Assembly: GCA_030248135.1 (NCBI GenBank) | Contig: JASANC010004977.1 | Location: 1-64,000, forward strand | Direction of reading: 5' to 3' | Length of the DNA stretch: 64,000 bases | Source of the DNA: Theristus sp. LFF4_11 | Taxonomy: Eukaryota; Nematoda; Chromadorea; Monhysterida; Xyalidae | Shown: one piece after another, positions 45,023 to 57,000 of the stretch | Layout: each line of letters opens with the position of its first letter | How positions within the stretch are numbered: the first letter of the stretch is position 1 | Translations under genes and position numbers: made by a program | Notes under the pieces: generated by a model | What the model saw: only the letters and a program-made list of their open reading frames with translations | The model's database searches: none | What the model was told of the DNA's origin: nothing

Positions 45023-48000
45023 ATGGAACAACAGCGAACCAATAACTTAACGGTGGCGATTCGTATACGACCGGACGTGGGCCAAAATGAGGACAATGGG
45101 TGAGTATTGTAGTGTTGTTTAAACGTGTCGCGCCGAAATGACGTCATGTGCTCTGAAACCTGCGCTTTTTATGCAGAGCAAACCGGACTTTTAGTTTCGC
45201 TGATCCCTTCACATGAAAAAATTACATGTGGAATGGTGTGGACAAGCAATAGTTCTGGTATCTGTCTGAACCATACTTGGCAGGACCAATGGACGTTTTT
45301 CAATGCAAATGACGTCATTTCGACATGACACGTTTAGGTAAATTTATGTAGTACATATTTGATGTCCAAAAATTTCAAACACTTTTTTCGTTGACATCTA
45401 CACTTTGAATTTATGAAGTTTTTCGCTGTGTTTTTTTCAAAAAAAGAAAACTTTAGGTCGAACATTAGTGATTCGCCATCTAGTCGCGTCGTCAAAGTGA
45501 TCGATGGACACAAGATTCAGATATCCGATTCAAAAGTGAGCAATGGTCAATGCTAATGCTCATGCCAGTAAAGAAACAAATGTTGGCTGCTCATTGGAAG
45601 CTGATTGGTCGCTGATTTGATGTCAATTGGTTATTGATTGCTTATTGGTTGCCGATTAGCATTTTGACTGCTGAATGGTAAATTGATTGGTGGCTGATGG
45701 TTATGTTGCAGATCAGCTGGTGATAGGCTGCTGATTGGTTGGTGATTTGTTTTTGAGTTTGTTACAGTTTCGTTGTTGCTGATTGACTGCTGATTTGTTG
45801 GGGTTGGTAAGCTACCTAAAAACTTCACAGTTAATCATCAGTTGATTTTTGAGAGCAGAAACATTCGATTTCTGCAGTACATTATATTTTTTCAGCATTC
45901 CACAATGTACACACATCGGTTCTACAGTAGAACGTTTCCGTTTGATCAGTGCTTCGAAGAGGATGCTACACAAGAACAGGTTGAGGAAGCGTTTCAATCT
46001 TTATGTGGCAATTCGAAATAGCCGAAGTGACCCGGCCCGCTTCGGGGACTCGGATCACGTTACCAATTTTGAATTCCCGCGTCATGCATGAAACTGTTTA
46101 CCTTACCTACAGTGTGTGCGTGTTGAGTCTCGGAACGAAAATATAAAAGACAATATACAGGGTGTCCCAGCTAGATGTACAACATTTGTTTTTGAATGGG
46201 GTTGACAAATTTTGTAATTTTTTGGTTGGAAAGGGGTTGTAAAAAAGAAAATGGGGGGGGGGGGGGGGGGGGGGGGGTATAGGTGTTATTTTTGTGTGTG
46301 TGGTGTGTGTTTTTTTTTTTGCGTTTTTTTTTTTTTTTTGTTTTTTTGTTAGTGTGGTGGGATTTTTTTAAAGTAAAAAAATACTGTATTCACAAAACCG
46401 GCACGCTAAAAAGGTGTTCAAAACAAATGTAGTGCCTGCCTGGTATCCTGTCTACCTGAATGCTTGCACAGCTTGCCGTGTCGTAGTTTGATGTCGAACA
46501 GATTTCGTTCTTAATAGGCATCGATTGTTTAACAAAGAATTCGAATTCAGCACAGTTCCGCAACAGGAATCAATAAATCACAAAACCAATAACTAAAACC
46601 AACAAACAAGCCAATGACAAAACCAATAACCAAATGAAATTCTTGACACCCAAATGCGCAGGTATTCGCTTCGCTTGGCGTGATGGCTCTTGATTGCTTC
46701 CAAAAGCAACGCCGGCATTCCGCGGTGATCGCGTACGGGCAGACGGGCAGTGGCAAGACGTTCACCATGGTTGGCTCCGAGGTTTGTGGCTTGTGGCTTT
46801 TCCATTGTCCACGCAGTGTCTGTGGTCACCGACCAATCAGCTACATGTCGAAGTATCTATAAACTGTAGATGTTGTTCTTGATAATACATCAACAACAAT
46901 AAAATTCAGATGAATCCCGGACTGATCCCGCGCATCTGCGCTCATCTGCTGCCAGCCAGCAACGACGGAATCTGCTGCGAATGCAGGTTTGGCGAATGGT
47001 TTCAATGTTGGGAGAAACCTCCCGGAGTTAAAGTTTATTGTTCAAGGCACAAAGTTCAAAAGGTTGACTTGTTGACAAATCACTTGACTCTACTGAACTT
47101 TTCTTACAGTCTCTAAATTATTAGCAATGAGTTGATTGGTGGGTGATCGCGTGTGATGCACGCATTCTGTGCAATCCAAACTCCGCCTCCACAGCAATGC
47201 CTGCACCTGATCACCAACCAATCAGCTGGTTGCCTATAAATTAGAGTTCGACAGCAGCTGTATTCAATTTTCGTGTATTGCAGTTTCTACGAGATCTACA
47301 ACGAACGAGTGGTCGATTTACTGATGGAGAAACCGACGCAACGGCGAGTCCGTCAGCATCCACGGCATGGCCCCTACGTTCATGGTTGGTTGGAGCCGGG
47401 AAACAAAAAAATTTTAGACGGAACTATTTCCAGTGTCTTTATTTTATTGAAAGGTGTCATGTCATACAGGAAATTCGGCCGAAAAACTAAAAAAAAACAT
47501 TCTCACCTCGTTGCCTGAATGGTAGCGCGTTAGACTCTTGTGTCGTGTGATCGAGCCCCGCCGAGGGGTGTATAGGCACTTAATGACAGAGAAAACTCGA
47601 TGGGCACCCTACTCGACGGCGTTCTGTACGCTTCTCTGGGTTCGCCCTGGCTGAAAACATCGCCTAAACGTCCAACGAACAAACGAAACCAAGACTGAAC
47701 GAACAAAACAAAAACTCGCTCACTGAACGAACGCAATATTCACTGGCCAAGTCCTCAGTTGTTTCCAACTCACCTTTCTTGTGCTTTTTGTCATCCAATT
47801 TTTGCTGCGCAGAGCTGACCAGAGTGCGTCTGGACTCGGTCGACGTCGTGCAGCGGCTGGTCGGAACGGCGCGTCGTCTGCGCAGCACTTCCGCAACGGA
47901 GGCGCATCACGCCAGCAGTCGATCGCACGCGGTGCTCGCCGTCACGGCACCGCGCGGCAACGCACTGCATCTGGTCGATTTGGCTGGCAGGTGAAAACGT

Positions 48001-51000
48001 TTGGGTCTCCGAATTACATGCTGTTCATACAGTTTTCTCGGAGTTTCCTGCTTTTGTCGCGAAATAAAATGGATGGATGGAACAAGTTTCGCTTTTTGCG
48101 GTTTCGCCAGGTGGACGCATATAACCGCGCATCGTTTTTTTTGAAGGCCCGTTCATACTGACATATTTTGACGTACGCCTGTAAGAATGGTATGACCTAT
48201 TTTTTTTAAACGTGTCCCACTGAAATGACGTCATGTGCCGCAAAACATGCGCTTGCCGTTCACAGCAAACTTTTAGCCGATTTTCTTCCCGTAAACAAAT
48301 GGCGAATGTCGAATCAGTCACACCAAACTGAAATTTTAGTGCGTGTACTTTGACAAACGGGCGTTTTTAAAGCAAATGACGTCATTTTAGTTTGGACACA
48401 TTTGAATAAATCCGTAATAGTATGCTATTAAAATACAAGACCTGACGTGACGTGTCGTGCCGTATACGCATACGTCAGTATGAACGGGTCTTAACCCAAT
48501 ACACCCGTTGTATTTTGCTCAAAAAGGGCGACAGGTTTGAAGGAACATTATTGTTAGGTGTGCTGGAACGCGCAAATTTGGCCTCAATATAAAGAAATAT
48601 TGCCACTTTGGGACAAACCTGTCGCACTTGGCCACCATTTGGTGGACTAGCTTCATTGCGATAAACTTAGCATTTGGTGAACTTGCTACCGTTTGGTGAA
48701 CTGCCATCACCAAGGGAATATTTCTTTCATAATTTGAATCAACTGAGTTCTTGAAATAAAATCGCAGTGAAAAGCCGCACGTAAACGCGAGCAAGGAGCA
48801 GGTGCGCGAGACGGCGCATATCAATCGGTCGCTCGCTACACTCGGCAGTGTCATCCTCTCATTGAGTAAGCAAATTATAGGCTGGTTATTGAAAGCTGGT
48901 TGTTGTTGTTTTTTTGGAAAATGTCTTTTTATTGTTTGTATTGTAAAATTCATGATCATCAATTCATTATTATCAATTCTTGATGAAACTGAAACTCTCG
49001 GCTAGAAATTTTGTTTCTGACTGTTCTGCTGGCTGTGAACGTTTCGTGTGCACTTTTTTCTGTAACTTTCCGATTATTTTGTAGGTGCCCGCAGTCAGCT
49101 TCGACTCGGCAGTGGAACAGCGAAATTCATTCCATACAGGTTGGCTTCAATGTTGATCCAGTTTGCTCAACCCCCTCTGTGCCCCTTTTTCGTCGGCTGA
49201 ACAGGGGGTTCAACGTTGTTGATACAAAAAATTGAAAGCAAATATTAGTGTTGAACTTGTTTTCTGAAACTTTATCTCGAAACAGACAACCTTTCAGGAT
49301 AAAAGGTATATCGTGTTTTTTTTAAAGAATGGCAATAAAGTTGCCCTTGATTTTCAGGAACTCGATGTTGACTTGGCTGCTAAAGGACAGTCTCGGCGGG
49401 AGTTCACGCACGATCATGATTGGAAGTGAGTGTTTTCTTGTTCAAAAAGAACTGTTTCTTATTTCAATAGCAGTATTTTTGTGTTTCTCTTTCTTTTTTG
49501 TGGCTTCGTTTCCGGTCGATTCTTATAGCCAGTTTTGCTCTGTTTATATTTCTTCCCTTTTTGTGCCACAAGCCATTTGGTGGACGTTTTGGTGGTTGAT
49601 GAAGGTTAGTTTTTTGTTTTGTGATTGATGATTGTGAATTGATATTGTGATTCTTATAGTTTTTTCGTTACTCCGGGCCATTTGGGTTTCAAGAACAAAC
49701 GCCAAAACGTACATATCTGATATAATGAGACCACCCACTTCGCGCGGCAAACTATCCGACTGAAAAAGTTCTCGCTGCGAAAAGCGAAGCGCTAGCGCTG
49801 TGTTATTTCCGTTTTTTATCCAAAAAGCGATACATTTTCGACGTTTCGCCCGATCAAAAACCAACATTTTGGTTCTATAAGACGCACGCAACACGCGCTC
49901 AAGCAGAAACGGAACTACACCACCAAACTTGCGCTTGCTCCTGTCTTGCTGCCAGCTTAAAAAGAAAGTGTATGCGTGTGGTGAGTGATTGTGTGCCTCC
50001 AAGATACTACTATATTCTTGCTTATTCCTTTTGTTTTGATGTGATGAACCAGCAGTCACTAGACACAGACAGCCCACCAAAACATTTGAAGACCAATACA
50101 TAAAAATGTATTGCAGACAGCCGGGGAGAGAGAAACCGTTTGCTTTTATTGTGATTGTCGCTATTGAAAGCGCCACTCTGCCCATAAGGCCTGTGTTGCT
50201 TCAGTTTTCGCCGTGTCTTGTCTTGTTGCGTTTTGAACCTTACCAGACAGTTTCTGGCTTTGTTGGCGTGTTGTTGTGCTTTGTTTAGAGCGCCCGCGCG
50301 TTCGCGCACACGGCACTTCGGCAAAGCTGATTTGTTATGCGTAACAAGCTGTGAACTTGTGAATGTGCGGTTTGAGAAATGGCCGGTGCTGCAGGCAGTT
50401 TGAAAAGTTTGAAATTTGGTTTTTTTAATTGTGTCCAAGTTCAGCTTGAAAGTTTTCTGTGGTAGTTTTTTGAACTTTTCTGTGTTTTCCGTATTTGTTT
50501 GTGAAATTTCTTTGCAACTGAAATGGCATGAAACTTTGCGCACATACAGTACGGCCGAATAAATGAGGCAGTCCATCAAGACGGGATCAGTCGCAGACTA
50601 GGAGTTGTCTTTTTCAAAAATGCCAACATAATTCCCAATCATGCGTGCAAGGGAGAAAGAATGTACAGAATAGCGCGGATAATCCATTAGTTTTCAAAAA
50701 CACGTCAAATTTGGCACGCAATTTGGTTTCTGAACATCTTTTTTCGTTTATTCAAAATTCGCGCGCTCCTTGAGCCCTGAAAAAAGCTGCCATGTTTAAT
50801 CGGCCATACCGTACCAATCAAACGTCAGTGCCAAGCGGATAAAAAGTTCATTTTCTTCATTTTTGAAAATAAAAAAAAACTTGAGAACGAAAAACCACTT
50901 GATATCTCTTTTTTTTACATTGTTTCTGTGTTTCTTTTTTTCTAATAAATTTGTCGTAAAACTTTAGCGACCCTTAAAACTTCCGTGTGGTCTACAAGTG

Positions 51001-54000
51001 GTACAAGCAGGTTGTAAACTTTTACATCGGAATTTTGCGGTTGAATTTAGCTTAACCGAATTTGATACAGCTGACAGCATTCAAACTTTTTCGTGAATGA
51101 GGAAGGAATTGTTGTTGTGTGATTTTTTGGCCAATAAGCATTTCTTTCAATCCGTGTTAACGTGTAAAGTTGCACTTGCACGTTTCGTTCTATTACCCTC
51201 ATCACAAAAGTGTTTTACTCTGCTATTTCCTTATGGCGACTTTACTCTCTTTGTGTAAAATATGGCATCCGTTTCGAAACAGGTTTCTGTTGCAAAATTG
51301 CCGCTGTTTTTGAAACTTCAAAACATGAAGCCGATTAGATAGACACAGACGGAGATGCTGAATGAGCGAAAAAAGCATGTTTTGTCATTTGCTGCATGTT
51401 TTCGCCTGGTGCAGGCTAAAACGACTCACTCTCCTGTTTGCCATTTGCTGCATGTTTTCGCCTGGTGCAGGCTAAAACGACTCACTAGGCGCCTGCAGTT
51501 CACCACTTACAACATCCGCTCAACATTTTTCTCGACAAATTGTGAAGGTGTCACACTGGCAGCTACAGCAGAGGGATTGCTACACGGATTTTGTTGTGCT
51601 ACCAATGCCAGCTTCACAAATTGTTTATTAAAATGTTAAGCGGAAGTTTTGGAGTGAGCTGAGCAAAACACAACCAACACGCGAAATTTCACGGGAAACT
51701 GCTATACAGCATCAAATTGTTGCGTGCGGTTTTTCCTAATTGCAGGGAAGATATCTATCTTATTTCCAGTCATCTCAAAACCATACATCAAAAAAACATT
51801 TTTTCAACGTTTTTTCCAGCGATATCAGCCAGCGTGCATTGTTATGCGGAGACGCTGAAAACGCTCCGTTATGCGCATCGCGCTCGCAACATCTTCACTT
51901 GTTCCATGAATGAACACTCACGTCAGGTCAGTTCGGAAATCTGAATTTTTTTAATATTAAAATTAAAATTAAAATTAATTTGAAGGTCATTTGAAAAAAG
52001 ATTGGGAAATATTCGAACAAAATCACAGTCAAAAGATTTAGCGTGCTAGAAATGAAGAAGTGATTTTTTTTAATAAAAAGAATTCTGAATCTGACCTTTT
52101 CTTTCACGCGCACCTTCAGTCTACACAGATTTTAGCCATTATTAAGGCCTAGATTCGGAACACGCTCCTACAATAGTTTTCAAATGGGTTCATGCCTTTC
52201 ATGATCGGCAGAAAAACTAGTCTGGCTTCAATACCAGAAAACCGCACCACATGAATTCCAATGCTAAGGCGAACCATAAGAATTCTAATTGTAAAAAAAG
52301 CACTTTCGTTTGTGCATTATTGCGTTAACTAGGGTATTAGGTCGTGTTGTATGTGTTTATAAGTTAAACGGCAAAATCGATAAGATCGGTTTGAAAAGAG
52401 ATATTGAGTCATCAGAGACGCTTTCCCAGTTTTCAAACGAATCATTTTCCTGTACTGCAGAATAATTAAAAAAACCTGTCACTTTTAACGCAAAACACAG
52501 AACATGCGAAACTGTGAATCGCAGAAGTATCAGAGCTTGCTTAAAACCAAACACCCCTTTTGAGGCTGAATAATGTGTTTGTACCAACTCCGATCCCGTT
52601 CATTCATCATTCGCAAGCTCTGCAAAAGTGACAGGTTCAAACAAACACACTAATAATTTAATCCAAGGATCACTAAATTCCCAAATCAATTAGGTGTTTC
52701 CTCGAAAAACCCCATGCCCCCCAAAAACCAGCCACAATGGGCATGCCAAGCTACCCGACGACTTCCGCCATGATGCATTTTTTTCTATTTCTCCTTCTAG
52801 TCCACCCGTCTCTCTGGTAGTCCCGGTTGCCCTGGCGACAGCGCACGCATACACGAGCAATTGCGGGTGATTGAGGAGCTCAGAGCTCAGATACACAGTT
52901 TACAGCTGGCATTAGAGCGCTCGCCGGAAAGCAAAAATAACGCAGAACAGGTATACACCAGGTTCATCTGGTGATTATGATTGATATTTTTTATTGGGGG
53001 CTCGCATAAAGCCAAAATGGTGTTGTCGAGATTTGTGCCAAGCCATATTGATTGCTTTCCGTATATATTTAGTAGTATTTATTCATTTTCCGCTCTTGAG
53101 CAATTACCGCAAGTCGTTAATTTTTCATTTCCACCTTGTTTCCTTTCACCCGATGCATTGAATGGGCGAGCTTATATTGCGAAATGTTTATTGAGTGTGT
53201 ATAGTGATGTATACCGCAGCTATTTGTGTTTTATGGTTGACTGCGCGGTTTTATTACCGTATTACCCCCATTAAACCCCCCCCCCACCATTAATCCCCCC
53301 CCCACCAATAAACCCCCACCCCCCCGACCAGTTTCCGAATAATCCCCCCCCACAAATAATCCCCCATGGGGGATTATTGGAGACCTGTTTGAAACACATA
53401 CCCAGCGAATTCAGTGGCTGGTTGCAGTGAAAATGATGAAATTGTGCTACCAAAGGCCCCAAATGGGTGAGTTAATAGTAATTTCATTACAAAAGGCTGT
53501 TATAAAAGGAAATTTCTATGTAGAGTAGAAGTTTCTGCGACTTTCTTGCCTGCCATGCAATGTATTTTTGCTATTTTTCAACAAACCCCCACCCCTAGAA
53601 TTTTTTGTAAAATAAACCCCCCCCACCAATAATCCCCCCCCCACCAATAAACCCCCACCCCTAAAAGTCGCTGACGTATTAATCCCCATGGGGTTTATTG
53701 GGGGTAATACGGTATTAGGTTTTCTACCAAAAAAAACAAAATTTATCACGACTCAGATATGAGCACTTGCATAATTTCACGAACTGAAAATGAGAATCTC
53801 AAACCAAACTACTACAATTGATGAGAATGTCGCCAAAGCCGATGATCTGCTTCATTTGTGCGATGCAGATGAATGCGCACACATCCAGCCAGCCTCACAC
53901 ACCGCCGCCGTGCGCCTGCAACACTCAACACGAAACAAACACACTGGCAGTGAGACGGTCAGTTTAAAAAGATTTTAAATTTGGTTTTCTTTGTGATGTT

Positions 54001-57000
54001 GTTTCCATATTTGTCGGCTTTTTTCACGCGCCCAAAAGTTCCACACGTCCGAAAAAACTGTGCGAGCATTTTTTTAAATGCACTCGTTTCTCTGACGGAT
54101 GTGTTGAATAGGTGAGGTGCAAACAAACACACTGGCTAAACGTGTGTGGGTATGCTGGTACGTGTGCAGTCTTCCGACAGATCTCTCACTGTGTGGTTTG
54201 TTTGGAACAGCTGATTGATAGAAACTCTGGTCTTCAGACACGAATTTCCACTCTGAACTGGCCGGTAACATAAACATGTTCACAAAATATAGCATGAAAC
54301 AATCAAGTTTTGAGCAGCCTGCCTGGTGTCCGTTATACTGACGAGCTAGAGGGTATCGATGGGACAAAGAAATCGCAAAAATCGCAAACTTGCCAACAAT
54401 AAAAAAGAATTATTGAATTAAAATCCACTTTTTGTCCTGCAGCACATCGGTATCACGAGGCAGCATGACATCGCCCGAGCCCCCGAGACCATCAGCCACC
54501 ATCAACAACACTGAAACAGCGACTGTTGCTGACGATTCACTCATCAACCCCAAACCTGATCAACCACTGACTGTCACAGCAGTAGTCAGCTCTTCGTTGG
54601 ACACGACCACCACCACCGCCACCTCAACGCCCACATCCAGTTCGAACGCGGACGCGTGCGAACGAAGCCTGGCGTTGCTCAGGCAGATTGAGTTCGTACA
54701 GCAGCAGCGGTTGCACTGTGAGTCGTTTTTTTTTCAGACAATCGCATGGTAAAAAAGGTTTCCGACTAGGTGTCCGGTGTCCTGTCCGCTTGGATGTCCT
54801 GAGAAAACAGTGGAAACACCACACTACTCGGCGGTTTGGGACACTTTGTTTTCTTGGGCCAATTTTGTTATTTGGGACACGGACACCGTGCGGGACACCC
54901 AGGCGGAGAGGACATTGGACACCTGCTTGGACACCGTTTTATAGCGTGAAAGTGGTTTTTATTCAGCAGACGTTGTTATAAAAACTGAAAGAATGCCTCA
55001 AATTTTAAAGACATGAAATAAACTAAAAAAACACCGAATAATGTTGACTGCCATGCAAGCGTCCAAAAAAGAAACAAAATATCGGTCACAGAAAGCCATC
55101 GAAAGTGTGTCGAACATTTCTGTTGCCAAACCACTTGACCTTTATTGCTCGTTTTATCACCACACGAGAGAACGCTTTCTGATGCATATCAATTTTGTGC
55201 AGCTGCACAGAGATCGTAAATGCCAGTTGTCACACATTGGTTCATCGTTTATTGCGATAATTACTATTGAAGGACCCGTTTTTTGCTGAAACGCTTACTG
55301 TCATCTTTCGGTAGCATCCCTCAGTTTTTTATCTTTTCAACTTCCGGCATCCGATTCCTATCCCTCGCGACACGCTTGTTTTGTTCATGGTATATCTCTA
55401 TTGTCAGCAGATAAAAAACAATGAATACTTGAGCGGTCGGGAAAACGCACGGGAGACGCCTTTCATGGTTTATGGCTTTTCGCGAGCACGAAATGCCTCC
55501 TTTGTTTCGCGTATTTTTGACGTCGCCGCGCCGATCAAAAATGCAAAAGATACAGCGAGCGGAAAAGAGTAACAAGAACACCGTTTCTGTCAAACGATAA
55601 ATTTTGCTGTCGGCGGCTGCACATATTGCATTTTTAGGAAGAAAGGCAGCTTTCCGGGGCGAGAAAAGAAGTTTTGATGAACATTTTGCGCATTCAAAGT
55701 CTGTGTTTGTGTTTCTGCAGCCTGATGACATTTACTCACTCCAGTCTCACTGTTTCGGTTTGTGCGGCACATCTATAGACATAGCTGGAGCGGACAGTTA
55801 CCCTGCATCCTCCGCTGACCAGGCGACATAAAATTGCACAGAATGGCTGTTTTTGGTTTCTCTGTTGTCGCGGCGCAAAGCTCCATGCGCTGCGCAAGAA
55901 AAGCTGATCAGTTATAGATTCTCATAAATTTCGAAATCCATTATGCTCTTTAATGGGGATTCGAACCCGGCACCTGTGAAGCCCACACGCAGTACGACTG
56001 CGCCATCAGCGCGGCATAAACAGTTGAGTGTTTTGTGCGCTGTGTGTATTTATAGTGCGTGTGCGCGCGTGTGAAATATGATTTGGTGCTTTGTGTCATG
56101 GCTGTCACTGCAGGCGCACACGCATTCTTGTTGTTGTTGTGCATGTGTCAGCAGCACACACAGCATCCGTCAAGGCTTACGACACTGCTAAAACGTGCGC
56201 ATTCGCTAAGCAGCACACAATGGCGGTCTATTTGCACCACGATGATCAGATATATGTGTACGTTACGTTATAGCGAGAACATGCGTGGCATTTTATATAT
56301 TGAACCAAAATTCAACCCTCACGAGCTCATGCGGTGTATCATGTGCCACTTTTTTCCGCACGGTATAGCTGTCTGTCAGCATCATTCTCTTGCCAATGCG
56401 GTCTGACGGAAGGTGGTGTGCATTTCAAAATGATACACGCTCTAGCTGTGAATGTTTATCGACATAATATAATTTGAACTGACACTACGATACTACAGTT
56501 GGCGCAACACTCATGCGCGCAGACTATTTTCAATCAGAACTTTTTTTATCACAGCTCGTACTCCCATCAAATTATTCCGTTGCATAATAAGCTAACATAA
56601 GTGTAACTTGTTGTGCCAGGCTTGATGCTAATGAGCGCGCTTCTGATCATGACGCCGTCTGGTCGTGTTTATTCAAAAATCAATAAATATCGTAAAATAA
56701 GTTGACGAATGAGTTCGGTGGCAGCGCACCAGTCAGGCATGTTTTCGCGTCATTATTGGAATACGGAGACGCGCATTAATACTGATACGCTCGAGCAGCA
56801 GCAACAGCCAGCTAACTACCGACACAACGACCACCACCACTACTACCTCGTTGAAGTGCCTTCACTCGCTTGTTCACTGTTGCTGCCAGCCGACATTCTA
56901 TTCACGTTTATCAGCATCGGCCTGTTGGTGATGCTGGGTAAGTTTTCGCCAGTCCGTATGCCTGATGACTCAGTACCGCGCGCGCGAGAAAATGTCTGCT

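Noticed and set aside
49544..50185. 213-codon minus-strand ORF inside the long kinesin intron
   Set aside because: Long for chance in AT-rich DNA, but the predicted protein has no recognisable domain, no codon or GC shift, and an overlapping 185-codon ORF in another frame is equally good. It is kept only as something to test with stranded RNA.
50022..50579. 185-codon minus-strand ORF
   Set aside because: Its start lies in the MITE at 50545-50814 and it overlaps the 213-codon ORF in another frame; no domain seen.
55950..56020. tRNA-like sequence on the minus strand with GGTTCGAATCCC and TGGCGCAGT
   Set aside because: The acceptor stem and anticodon stem do not pair, so it is not a functional tRNA; probably a decayed second tRNA-derived repeat.
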